Shown here: positions 9,915 to 18,889 of the stretch, in pieces
How positions within the stretch are numbered: the stretch's first letter is position 1
Layout of the letters: the number at the start of each line of letters is the position of its first letter
Assembly: GCA_048013815.1 (NCBI GenBank)
Contig: CM106586.1
Coordinates: 310,001-374,000 of the forward strand
Direction: 5' to 3'
Source of the DNA: Setoptus koraiensis
Taxonomy: Eukaryota > Arthropoda
Length of the DNA: 64,000 bases
Program-made: the position numbers and the translations under genes
Notes under the pieces: generated by a model
What the model was told of the DNA's origin: nothing
The model's database searches: none
The model's input: only the letters and a program-made list of their open reading frames with translations

Positions 9915-10798
9915 TTTGTAGTACGATTATTTGGTACTCGAGTTAGATTGGTGTGTTTCTATTTATTGTTGGATGTTTATGAATATGTTTAATCGACGTG
10001 ATAATATTTGCTTCTAAATTTTCTATTTATTTTATTTAAAATTGTATGATGTGATTAGGACTGGCTGTAATGTGATAATGCGTGATTATGAATTGTTGGA
10101 AGGGCCAGCTTGTTGGCTACTCATTTTTGATCAACAAGTCGGTTTGTGCTACATGTTTGCAACAAGACCCGTAGTGTTGACTTGTGCGACTTGGCTACCA
10201 AGTTGGTTTCAGGCGATGCATTCGCCTCACTAAGATGGCGGCGGTGGCCGTTGTCGATCAACACATGGCCAACATGTGGCTCGCGCTGTTGCGAACTGGA
10301 GTGTGCCCGAATGTGCGACTGAGTTGTATTGATTACGATGGCGAATTTGTTGATCGCCATCGTGATCAACATATCGGCTCAATCGTGCAGTGGTCGCCTC
10401 ATCAAGATGGCGGACACTGCCGATTGTTCTCGAGTGCGACAATGAGTCGCCTCGCGACGACGTATGGTAAACCGCAACACATGGCCAGAACGTAGCACTT
10501 TCTATTATTATTATAGCGCGCCACTTTGGTGCGTGTTGGAGGCACAGTGCATGGCGTTTGGTCTGATTTGTCTGTGTTTTCTTTTGCCATCTTAACTTGG
10601 TGCTTTATTGTCGTGTAAGACGCCAGTGGTCGTTGTTCGTCTATGACATGCTCTGTTTAGCAGTTGTTGATTAGTAGTTGTATGTCGGTCGCGTGTGACT
10701 TACTTGTGGTGTCCTAACCGCTAGTACATTGTCGGCTGATTCATTAAATAGATCAGCCAATGTACTAGGGACACCACACTCTGACTATTCGTTGTTGC
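9915..10798. other. Non-coding; possible 3' LTR region of Gypsy-1
   Basis: This lies immediately downstream (minus sense) of the Gypsy-1 env. It contains a diverged direct repeat of about 150 bp sharing aagatggcgg and caacacatggccaa (about 10225-10290 and 10395-10495). An inverted repeat, agtacattgtcggctgat / atcagccaatgtact, lies at about 10722-10766. A copy of the 5' LTR was not recognised here, so the LTR assignment is by position only. Confidence 0.3.
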
Positions 10799-11665
10799 CT
10801 ATAGTTGAGCCAAGGCGTGGCCGGGCGGTGGTATGCCGGTCACTTCGTTGCTTCTACTAGTAGCGTGTTGTTGTCGCGTCTTGCGGCATGTGCAACACTT
10901 GGCGCACATCATAGTCAGTTTGTACAACAGTTTCATAGGCCACATGGCCAGTATCAGTAGCGCGATAAATAGTACTAATTTCATGATTAGCACTATCGAT
11001 TCGAGGGCGGTCATATGCGTCTCAATTCTTTCTACATGACTCATGGTTGCTAAATGTAACTGAGCGGCAGCACTAGCGTTGCGCGTTGCCGTCTCAGTTA
11101 TCTTCTTTCTTAGGGCGTGTATTTCATGAATGGCCTGCGTTAGTGTCTCGTCGTTGCGTGGATGGCCTATCGTTGGCATCGTTAATATCTCTTTGCTTGT
11201 CTCAGCAGTTAATTGAGCCTCTTGGGCTAGATAGACTACGCTGTCAGCTTTCCACGCGACTGCGGATGGCAGGGAGAAGACATGTGTTGGGCAGTACTCC
11301 GTCTCATGAGTATCCATATAAGTGATATTAGTGCCATAGCAGTAAATATACACTTGCTCGCGCGTCACCCTATACTGCACTTTCGGCGTCACGCTCTGCC
11401 CTTCCTCCAGACACTTTATATTAATTCTACTATCAAAGTCGCCGTTTTCTGTGTTGTGTTCTTGGCATTGGTTGTTGACAACTTCTTCATAGGGTAGAAT
11501 GGATAGTGCTGACTTGCAGTTTGCAGTAACGTTGTACAGCATGTACATTGGGCCGTCATATTTCGTTAAGCATGGCGTGCCAGTGAGATAAGTCCATACT
11601 TCAAATGCATCTGCCTGGGCGATGGCACTTGTCGGGTCTATCAATCGTTGCTCAAAGCGTACCAC
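10799..11665 (-). CDS. env: Env-like glycoprotein, C-terminal portion of Gypsy-1
   Basis: 288 residues with a cysteine-rich ectodomain, including the paired motif YIYCYGTNIT...EYCP, and several N-glycosylation sites. A coiled-coil-prone stretch (about 165-210) precedes a membrane span (LVLFIALLILAMWPMKLLY) and a Cys-rich cytoplasmic tail (CAKCCTCRK). This is the layout of a fusion-type envelope subunit, expected to sit in membranes. It directly follows the gag-pol frame. The env at 34540-35476 shares the IYCY...CP(T/N)(H/F)VF pattern, so the two belong to one env lineage. It is a viral fossil and no claim of activity is made. Confidence 0.7.
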   Translation of the reverse strand: MVRFEQRLIDPTSAIAQADAFEVWTYLTGTPCLTKYDGPMYMLYNVTANCKSALSILPYEEVVNNQCQEHNTENGDFDSRINIKCLEEGQSVTPKVQYRVTREQVYIYCYGTNITYMDTHETEYCPTHVFSLPSAVAWKADSVVYLAQEAQLTAETSKEILTMPTIGHPRNDETLTQAIHEIHALRKKITETATRNASAAAQLHLATMSHVERIETHMTALESIVLIMKLVLFIALLILAMWPMKLLYKLTMMCAKCCTCRKTRQQHATSRSNEVTGIPPPGHALAQL

Positions 11666-11680
11666 TATGGTGTTGTCTGC

Positions 11681-14600
11681 CTAGCGTGAGCATGACACTG
11701 TGTTAGTGGTGGCCTCGTCTAGATCTTTCAGGGGGTTAAGGTTGAACAACTCTACCAGAGCCTTAGACATCTTTCGCCGGCGCCACATGTCGATCACCCT
11801 TTGCATCTTGGCCCCTTGCCATGTTATTTTCGAGTATACGTAAGTAATAGTCCACGATCGTTGTGGAGATACCTCGTCTAACTCATGCAGGCGTTGGGTG
11901 TTTGACGCGACATGTTCAGCCAGGAGCTCGATAGCTTTGCTGTTATGTCGTTCTAGGTTTATTGTCTCATTTAGAGTGATGGCGAGGTCGGTGACGGCGT
12001 TATGTATCTCGTTGATGTCATCAGAATTAGCGTTAACGGCATCGATGACTCTGGAGTCTACCGTAGGCGCTGATCTGTACTGTATCAAGTCTGTCACAGC
12101 CTGCCTCTTAACTAAACGTACTAATTTTACTGGAGTAGGCACAAATTTGTCGTAGCGAGCCCTTCTCCCTGTACTTTCTGCAGCTGGGCACCACTCTTCT
12201 AGACGGTCTAAGATCTCCTGTTTGTATAGAGTGAAGCAACTTAATTTTAGCTTGTATGGCGTGAATAGTGTACCGTTTGGCATCGTATAAGCTAGAGCCT
12301 TGCATGGCATGTCTATTTTGCCAGTGATTTGCCAGGTTTTCGTACCGCGGGACACTATTTTCTTCGTGTCTCGCCATAAGACATCTCCTTCTTTCTGGAA
12401 TGCTGACATCGTCATAATTGGTAATGACAGCATTAATAGGAGCATGAGTAAGTATCTTACGATCGACGTATTAGCGTTACTAGTCGTGGTCGGGTCGTAG
12501 ATTAAGGTCTCGTTGCTGTCACTATCGTTGTCCCCCGAGTCTTTGTACTCTTTCAAACGATCGGCGTGGCACTTTAATATTGAGAATCTCGAATCTTTGT
12601 TGCCTTTTCTGCGATAGAGATCAAGATCCCGGCACTTGTATACGTTGTTGGGCATGAGTTCGATGATTTCAAAGGGTCCCTTGAAGATGGGCGTTAATTT
12701 GACGGCTCTAGCGAGCTTTGTTTCCATCAATACCCTGTCGCCTACCTTGAAGGTGGGTATTTTGACGTTGGCGTCAAATCTTTCTTTAGATTTAGCTTGG
12801 GTCTCTCGAGTGTTGATTAATGCGTCGCGTTGTGTCAGCGCTAATTTTTGCTGAAGGTTTTGAGCGTAAAGGTCTGTAATGCTAGTCCTGTTAATCATTT
12901 CTAATGCTATGTTAGGTTTGAAACCATATATTAGCTCGAATGGCGTGTACCCAGTTGTTTCGTGTCGCGTTGTATTGATAGCGTATGTGATAAGTGGTAA
13001 CGCGTCTGGCCAATCTTCTTCGTTTTTGCTGTTGTCAGCAATATATATAGCCAGTTTTTGAACAAGTGTACGGTTCACTCTCTCAACACAAGGGTTGCCT
13101 CTTGAGTGGTACGGGGTGCAGCGTACATGTTTTGTCTCAATTAGACGGCAAGTCTCAGTCACCGTTTTGCTGATCATTTCGCCTGCGTTGTCGACAAGTA
13201 TGTTTTTAGGAGGGCCGTGGCGACAGTAAATGTTGTTTACCACAAACTTAGCTACTACTTCTGCCACCCTCTGTGAACAAGGCATCGTTTCTAGTAGCTT
13301 GGAGAAATGATCGATAGCAACAAGTATTTGATTGTAACCCTCTTTAGATTGCTTAATTGGGCCGACAAAGTCTAATGCCCATAGCTCGAAAGGTTGTACC
13401 ACGTTGAATGGTGTTAGGTCGCCAAACTTCACGGGTGACTTTTTGAAGAGTTGGCAGCTGTGACAGGCTTCAACAAACTTTTTTGTATCACTGTCAATCG
13501 TAGGCCACCAGTAATCTTGTTTAATCTTATCCAGAGTGGCCTTATAACCACCATGGCCAGCCAGCGGAGTTCTGTGTGCTGAGCTCAGCATTTCTTCGCG
13601 GTGGCCTTCTGGAACATAGATTTTGTCGTCGTTGGAGTAGATGACGCCATTTACTATTTTGACGTTGCCGTTGCCATCGAGTGCGTCAGCGATTAAACCA
13701 CTTGCTTCATCGGTATCGTATGACTCGACCCATGCTTGTTCGTTAAATGGGACAATCATCCTGATAAAGTTTATTGGTAGCAGTGCTTCTTGTCTCCAAT
13801 CATTCTCATCGTTAATTGGAAGTCTAGACAGGCAGTCTACGTCGCAATGCTTTTTGCCACTTATGTATTTGATATCCAAATTAAACTCACTCAGCAATAT
13901 TGCCCAACGTGCGAGTCGGTTTGGCAGTGGCTTTTTAGTAACCATCGCGCAGAGAGCGCAGTGATCGACCCATACTGTCGTCCTTACGCCGAGTATGTAG
14001 GGTCTTAACTTTGTCACGCACCACACGAGTGCCAAGGCCTCTATTTCTGTGGCTGAATACCGTAGCTCACAGTCAGATAGTCTCCTGGAGACACAAGTTA
14101 CAATTTTGCCTTCTTGCAATATCATGCCAGCTATACCCGAGTATGACGCATCCGTCTTCAAGACTACTTCCTTTGCGTTATCAAAGGGTACAACTGCTGC
14201 CGTCAGCAGTTTGTTTAAGATGGTCGTGAAAGCTTGTTGTTGCTTGGGAGTCCATATGAACGTAGCGTTTTTCTTAGTTAACTCGGTGATAGGGCTGCAA
14301 ATGTTTGCAAAATTGAAGATGAATTTACGATAGTATGAGGCTGCGCCGAGAAAGCTTCTCGCTGTTTTCAAGTCGTGGGGTGGTGGTAGCTCTCTGATGG
14401 CTCTAACTTTGTCAGGGTCAGGCGATAAGCCTTCACGTGATACCAGATGGCCTAGAAATTTCAATTTAAACGTACCGAAGATACATTTACTAGGTTTAAT
14501 CGTGAGGTTTGCGTTTCTGAATGCCTGAAGCAGTTCGCCTAGTTGTTCCAAGTGACTTTTCCATGAGTTAGAAAATATGATGACGTCGTCGAGATATACT

Positions 14601-17113
14601 AATATCTCCGACGAGTTGAGTGGCGCGATTATCGTGTTCATTAATCGTTGAAACGTAGCGCCAGCGTTAACTAGGCCGAAGGGCATTCCGGTGAATTGAT
14701 AGTGCCCACTTCGACATCTGAATGCTGTGTATTCCTTAGACTCGTCACTGACGGGAACTTGCCAGTATCCAGAGTTAAGGTCTAGGCTGGAATAGTATCG
14801 TTTGCCAGACGTCTTGTCTAAAATCTCGTCGCACCGTGGCAATGGGTAACACCACGTCTTCGTTACCAAATTGAGTCGGCGATAATCTACGCAAAATCGT
14901 AGGCTGCCGTCGCGTTTCTTTACCATGACGTAGGCCGAGGCCCAACTGCTTTTGCTTGGCTCTATGACTCCAATTTTGAGCATTTCCTTGATCTGTTGTT
15001 CAACAGCTAGTTGTTCTTTTTCACTCTTACGTCGTAGCGGCTCGATGAATGGCTGAGCGCCTGGTAAGAGTTCTATCTTGTGCTTGTCGACGTTGGTATT
15101 GCCGAGTCGGCCGTTGATAGAGAACACGTCACAGTAAGCGTTAACTAGGTTTTTGATATCAGCGACTTGATCGTCGTTGAGCTCATCGCCCACTTCAATG
15201 GTTGTCAGGCCTTCGCGGGTCTCAGCGTCTACCAACATGCGTACCTCTTCGGGTATGGGTAGTTTCTCCCACCTAGCTATTGGGTGGCCTTCTTCGATGA
15301 GCACAGTCGCGGGTAGTGGGTTGAGGACCAGTACCTTTGTGTTACGTTCTACCGGTTTATCGATAGAATTGGCTATGAATATCTCGGAGCTTTTTGGGGC
15401 TAGACCGGATATTATGATTTCGTCCGAGACGTTTGCTATTGCATCGATCCACGCTTGGGATCGGGCTGGAACCAGAACTTTATTTTTGATTGTCACGGTA
15501 CCGTTCGTTGTCTGGTTGGATTCCTGTTCTTTCGTGTCGTTCCTCGAGGTTTTTGGCTTTGATTTCGCTTTTTGTGGTAAGGCGCCATCGTTATACCACA
15601 CTTCTCCAGATTCAAAGCAGATGTTGATTTTTAAGGCCTTAAGCAATTCGTGGCCGATTATCAATTCGCTGCCAAGGTTCTCTACTACGGGGAGGCTAAC
15701 TTTGATGATTTTAGACTCATTTCCTATGCGGAATCGTAGTGTAAGTTTGGTCGTACCTATTGTACGTAGGTGTCTATTTCCGGCCGCTTGGAATGAACGT
15801 TTAGCGCCGTTCGAAACTGTAAGGCCAAGTTCGTTGCATGCTTTAGAGTCTAGGACGGAGGCCGAAGCCCCTGAATCTAGTAAGGCTTGGATCAGTTTTT
15901 CGTTTAGATAGACAGGGTGATGGATGCAGGGGTCTGAGTCCACTGCTCTTATCACTTCGTGCTTCAATCGAACGATTGAAGGTTCGTCCTGAGCAGGTTC
16001 GTTCTCTTCGTGGACTTGTCGTACCTTGGGTCTTGTTTCGTTAGAGGCGTTGTTCGTGCCTCTTCTTTCGCGTCTCGGAGCTCTACAATCTTTCGAGATG
16101 TGTCCGTACTTGTTACAGTTGTAGCACTTGGGACCTTTCTTCTCTTGATTACGTTGAGCGTTATTATTGTTTGTACCGCGGTTGGAGTTAGGTTTTCGGG
16201 ACGGTACCCACTCGCGCTTCTTAAAAGAATTCTTCTCCGAAGAATTGCTAGCGTTGTTACGTTGATTGTCTTGCTTGCTGGGTCGTGAAGCGACAATTCC
16301 TGCTTCTACTTTCTCACATATTTCGAACAAGCTGCTAAACGTTTTTGGTGCAGTGTTCATCACTAAAGGCTTGTATGTCGGAAGTAATTTCCGTATGATC
16401 AAGTTAACCTTCGATTCTTCTGTGAGCTCAGGAGCTGCGTGACGAATCATGGCTTTAACTTCAGTGATGAACGAGCTTACTGGTTCATTTGTACGTTGCG
16501 TGCGGGATTCAAGACGTTCTTGAAGCTTCGATAATTGTTGCGCAGTGCAAAATTGTTTCTTGAATTCGCGTGTAACTGCTGACCATTGTGGTACCGCTAC
16601 TGGTTGGATGTTGTCCCAGTACCAGTCGAATGCTGCTTTCTCAAAGAATGCAGGTAGGTACGTAACCTTTAGCGGATCGGACCAGCGATTAATAGCCGCG
16701 CACATTTCGTACTCGGTGAACCAAATCATCGGGCATGGCTTATTGCCGTCGAAGGTACCAGGTTTGCGTATTGCTTTGGAGATATCGACTGGTTTAGGTT
16801 CGTTTGATTGACCTTCTTGATTTGCCATTATTTTGTAGTGACCGATGAGGTTATGTATTTGTCGTTCAACGTATTTCTTGTCGTCTATTGCTATGTTACT
16901 CGCACTAATTAGTCGTGTTAGTCTTGCGTGTATTAAATCTACTTGTTCACTTCTTGTTGTGTGTTGTGCCGGCGCCTGTTGTCTAGAACTATTATCACCT
17001 CTAGAGGTAGTAGTTGCGGACGTTGTTGTAGCGGAGGCTGTTGAAACGGACGTAGTTGTAGAAGTTGTTGTAGAAGTAGAAGCACTTTCACTTTTCTTAT
17101 CTTCGTTATTCAT
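11681..17113 (-). CDS. Gag-Pol polyprotein of Gypsy-1, with env-like C-terminal extension
   Basis: A single 1810-residue frame. Order: Ser/Thr-rich N-terminus; gag capsid region (about 100-270); CCHC zinc knuckle CYNCNKYGHISKDC (about 330-343); aspartic protease ALLDSGASAS (near 414); reverse transcriptase with CVDYRRLN and YLDD; RNase H (KTDASYSGIAG); integrase with HHCC finger and D,D,E core, ending in a GPF/Y-type region. After integrase the same frame continues into a hydrophobic leader (RYLLMLLLMLSLPIM), a Cys-containing ectodomain and a basic site LVRLVKR, which look like the env N-terminal part. Gag and pol in one frame is known in some Gypsy lineages. It acts in particle formation, reverse transcription and integration. 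It appears whole. Confidence 0.9.
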   Translation of the reverse strand: MNNEDKKSESASTSTTTSTTTSVSTASATTTSATTTSRGDNSSRQQAPAQHTTRSEQVDLIHARLTRLISASNIAIDDKKYVERQIHNLIGHYKIMANQEGQSNEPKPVDISKAIRKPGTFDGNKPCPMIWFTEYEMCAAINRWSDPLKVTYLPAFFEKAAFDWYWDNIQPVAVPQWSAVTREFKKQFCTAQQLSKLQERLESRTQRTNEPVSSFITEVKAMIRHAAPELTEESKVNLIIRKLLPTYKPLVMNTAPKTFSSLFEICEKVEAGIVASRPSKQDNQRNNASNSSEKNSFKKREWVPSRKPNSNRGTNNNNAQRNQEKKGPKCYNCNKYGHISKDCRAPRRERRGTNNASNETRPKVRQVHEENEPAQDEPSIVRLKHEVIRAVDSDPCIHHPVYLNEKLIQALLDSGASASVLDSKACNELGLTVSNGAKRSFQAAGNRHLRTIGTTKLTLRFRIGNESKIIKVSLPVVENLGSELIIGHELLKALKINICFESGEVWYNDGALPQKAKSKPKTSRNDTKEQESNQTTNGTVTIKNKVLVPARSQAWIDAIANVSDEIIISGLAPKSSEIFIANSIDKPVERNTKVLVLNPLPATVLIEEGHPIARWEKLPIPEEVRMLVDAETREGLTTIEVGDELNDDQVADIKNLVNAYCDVFSINGRLGNTNVDKHKIELLPGAQPFIEPLRRKSEKEQLAVEQQIKEMLKIGVIEPSKSSWASAYVMVKKRDGSLRFCVDYRRLNLVTKTWCYPLPRCDEILDKTSGKRYYSSLDLNSGYWQVPVSDESKEYTAFRCRSGHYQFTGMPFGLVNAGATFQRLMNTIIAPLNSSEILVYLDDVIIFSNSWKSHLEQLGELLQAFRNANLTIKPSKCIFGTFKLKFLGHLVSREGLSPDPDKVRAIRELPPPHDLKTARSFLGAASYYRKFIFNFANICSPITELTKKNATFIWTPKQQQAFTTILNKLLTAAVVPFDNAKEVVLKTDASYSGIAGMILQEGKIVTCVSRRLSDCELRYSATEIEALALVWCVTKLRPYILGVRTTVWVDHCALCAMVTKKPLPNRLARWAILLSEFNLDIKYISGKKHCDVDCLSRLPINDENDWRQEALLPINFIRMIVPFNEQAWVESYDTDEASGLIADALDGNGNVKIVNGVIYSNDDKIYVPEGHREEMLSSAHRTPLAGHGGYKATLDKIKQDYWWPTIDSDTKKFVEACHSCQLFKKSPVKFGDLTPFNVVQPFELWALDFVGPIKQSKEGYNQILVAIDHFSKLLETMPCSQRVAEVVAKFVVNNIYCRHGPPKNILVDNAGEMISKTVTETCRLIETKHVRCTPYHSRGNPCVERVNRTLVQKLAIYIADNSKNEEDWPDALPLITYAINTTRHETTGYTPFELIYGFKPNIALEMINRTSITDLYAQNLQQKLALTQRDALINTRETQAKSKERFDANVKIPTFKVGDRVLMETKLARAVKLTPIFKGPFEIIELMPNNVYKCRDLDLYRRKGNKDSRFSILKCHADRLKEYKDSGDNDSDSNETLIYDPTTTSNANTSIVRYLLMLLLMLSLPIMTMSAFQKEGDVLWRDTKKIVSRGTKTWQITGKIDMPCKALAYTMPNGTLFTPYKLKLSCFTLYKQEILDRLEEWCPAAESTGRRARYDKFVPTPVKLVRLVKRQAVTDLIQYRSAPTVDSRVIDAVNANSDDINEIHNAVTDLAITLNETINLERHNSKAIELLAEHVASNTQRLHELDEVSPQRSWTITYVYSKITWQGAKMQRVIDMWRRRKMSKALVELFNLNPLKDLDEATTNTVSCSR

Positions 17114-17117
17114 TTAA

Positions 17118-17243
17118 CTTTAGTTTCTACCGTTTGCTTATTATCTAATTCTTTGTTTGTAATGTAATCTAGTTATCGTTTAGAATTCGTAGGTTAGAAC
17201 CTCCATGTTATGAAATAAAGGTAGAAACGGCGGGTTTGTATAT
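17118..17243 (-). repeat. Gypsy-1 leader / 5' LTR part, left of the Gypsy-2 insertion
   Basis: A short non-coding stretch between the gag start and the Gypsy-2 LTR. It contains agaacctac/gaacctccatgtt, a motif also seen near LTR-like sequence at 37190 and, inverted, at 57680. The block tatat at 17239-17243 is repeated at 22796-22800 on the other side of Gypsy-2, consistent with a 5-bp target duplication. The LTR continues at 22796. Confidence 0.55.
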
Positions 17244-17539
17244 ATTTAGAGGCAGCTGTAGCAGCAGCAGCAACAACAAGCAACAACAGCCAATAGACTA
17301 CAATGAAGACTCTACAGAGTGGCCTTAAAGTCACTCTGTAGAGTCCCCCAAACGCTTGTAACAGGCTCCACTACAGCCTCTACTCCTCAATAGAGGAGCT
17401 GCAGTGGAGCCTGCGACCCACCTAGGGTCTGCCCTTGGCAGTGCTGCACCTTCCCCTATATAAGGGGGCAGCACTGCCAATCTGAATCAGTATCGTTTGT
17501 GAATTCATAAAATAAACATCATAGATATCATTTATTACA
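17244..17539 (+). repeat. Gypsy-2 5' LTR
   Basis: About 296 bp, ending ttattaca. It contains three consecutive strong inverted repeats: 17308-17321 with 17332-17345 (14-bp perfect stem), 17364-17377 with 17398-17411 (one mismatch), and 17435-17480. The third holds the TATA box in its loop. AATAAA-like ataaaataaaca near the 3' end is a likely polyadenylation signal. Confidence 0.9.
17435..17480 (+). promoter_or_regulatory. Gypsy-2 LTR promoter: TATA box in a hairpin loop
   Basis: Arms ttggcagtgctgc and gcagcactgccaa form a 13-bp perfect stem. Inside it, cccc and gggg pair again around tatataa (17457-17463), so the TATA box is exactly the loop. The same structure is in the 3' LTR (about 22694-22739) and in the inverted copy near 23450. 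Similar layouts occur at 22845-22897 and 57617-57639 in other families. Confidence 0.75.
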
Positions 17540-17942
17540 TTCAACCAGTAGGATCTGAATTGTCTCTAGCACACAGCGCGTGAGCTCACGCGCAGGCACA
17601 CAAGCACCTCGCACACAAACACATCGCACACAAACACAAAGTCCACAAACACATGAAGTAGTACACAAACACAAGTACACAAACACTTCTCGCGCAAGCA
17701 CACAACTTGTGATTCACAAGCGCCCGCTAGAGGGCCAACACGATCGCACTGAGCACTCACCAAGTGCGATAGTACACACAATTCAGCACCATATTTCAAT
17801 GGTGTTGTACACCAAGTGACCATTAAGAATAGACACACTATTCTAAAACATCAATAGTTATATTCTGCCATTATCAAGACAGTGTTCAACCAAATTGCAA
17901 CACACACAACACAGTTTGACAAACAAACTCCAATACACAGCA
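17540..17942 (+). other. Gypsy-2 leader (5' UTR)
   Basis: Non-coding leader between LTR and gag, starting ttcaaccagtaggatctg, where the tRNA primer site would sit. It includes a palindrome (gcgcgtgagctcacgcgc) and a CA-rich tract built from cacaaacaca repeats. The specific primer tRNA could not be assigned. Confidence 0.6.
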
Positions 17943-18878
17943 ATGGCAGGATCAAACAAATCAACAAAGTCAAGAAGATCAAACAAAGGCAAAAAGACCA
18001 ACCAAGCAACCGAACCAAAAACAGTTCGCGACAGTAGCGCACATTCATCGCTATCCAGAGCAACCGCTCCCACTCAACATCCTGACATGGCGCACCAAGG
18101 CCTAGCGATGAATTACCAGGACTACTATAGAAGACCAATCCTGAAGATTGGACCAGTCTTCGAAGGTCCTAAGGGTGCCTTAGCTCCAACAGCATGGATC
18201 AAACAATACAAGATCCATGCAAAGTGGATGAACTGGTCTGAAGAGGACAAGATCGAGGCAATAGGGATGCACCTATCAGGAGTAGCCCTTAAATGGTACT
18301 CGAGCACTATCCTCGAAGTTCGAGACTTGGACAGCCTCTACTGGGAGGAGTTTGAAGAGTCGTTCCTGGAGAGGTTCGACCACAAAACTGAAAGTCCATT
18401 GGATAAATGGCTGGACTATACACTAGAGAAGTCCAACGACGTAGCCACGTACTTTAACGAAAAAGTACACTTAGGCAACCTCGCCAAACAAAACCTGGAA
18501 AACCAAATCTCTGGTTTAACTCGCGGGATGCCATCCCGATATCGAATGGCTTTTGCAACTGGTGGCCGCATATCCTCAATCAATGCCTGGCTGTCAATGG
18601 CCCAAAAGCTGGAGTCTGCTTATGGCAAGCCAGACAGGGCACCAGTCGGCAAGCCATTCAACCCAATGAAACGGGATGGCAACAACAACACTAAACCGGA
18701 AGTTAGCCGAGCCAGCACTCCGAGAGTCCAATGCCAGATTTGTGCCAAACAAGGCAAGCCAAATCAAATGCACTGGCATAGCAACTGCCCGAATAAGCTC
18801 GTTGGCAGAGTTAATGTCGCCGAGGATCTCGAACAGGAAGAGATCCAGGGAAAAGAGGAAAGCAGCCTAGACAACTAA
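17943..18878 (+). CDS. gag: Gypsy-2 Gag
   Basis: About 311 residues from the ATG at 17943; an upstream in-frame ATG at 17895 is possible. A basic, Ser/Lys/Thr-rich N-terminus is followed by the conserved retrotransposon gag fold (ALAPTAWIKQYKIHAKWMNW ... ALKWYSS). The C-terminal nucleocapsid carries a Cys/His cluster (CQICAKQGKPNQMHWHSNC), a variant zinc finger. It should form the particle shell and bind element RNA. Pol begins just downstream in another frame; Gypsy elements commonly use frameshifting here. Confidence 0.85.
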   Translation: MAGSNKSTKSRRSNKGKKTNQATEPKTVRDSSAHSSLSRATAPTQHPDMAHQGLAMNYQDYYRRPILKIGPVFEGPKGALAPTAWIKQYKIHAKWMNWSEEDKIEAIGMHLSGVALKWYSSTILEVRDLDSLYWEEFEESFLERFDHKTESPLDKWLDYTLEKSNDVATYFNEKVHLGNLAKQNLENQISGLTRGMPSRYRMAFATGGRISSINAWLSMAQKLESAYGKPDRAPVGKPFNPMKRDGNNNTKPEVSRASTPRVQCQICAKQGKPNQMHWHSNCPNKLVGRVNVAEDLEQEEIQGKEESSLDN

Positions 18879-18889
18879 TTTACTTACCT

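Larger units (their letters stand above)
10799..17117 (-). mobile_element. Gypsy-1: env-bearing Ty3/Gypsy element, coding body
   Basis: A full-size Ty3/Gypsy (Metaviridae) body on the minus strand carries gag, protease, reverse transcriptase, RNase H, integrase and env in order. The coding region looks nearly whole, with one apparent interruption at most. The 5' LTR and leader lie to the right (17118-17243, continuing at 22796-23005) and were split by insertion of Gypsy-2. The 3' LTR was not identified. The element must be older than Gypsy-2, but the open frames argue for recent age. Confidence 0.85.

Noticed and set aside
10799-17113. Gypsy-1 as a Polinton or DNA virus
   Set aside because: Domain order gag-PR-RT-RH-IN-env is that of Ty3/Gypsy; no capsid, packaging ATPase or protein-primed polymerase was seen.
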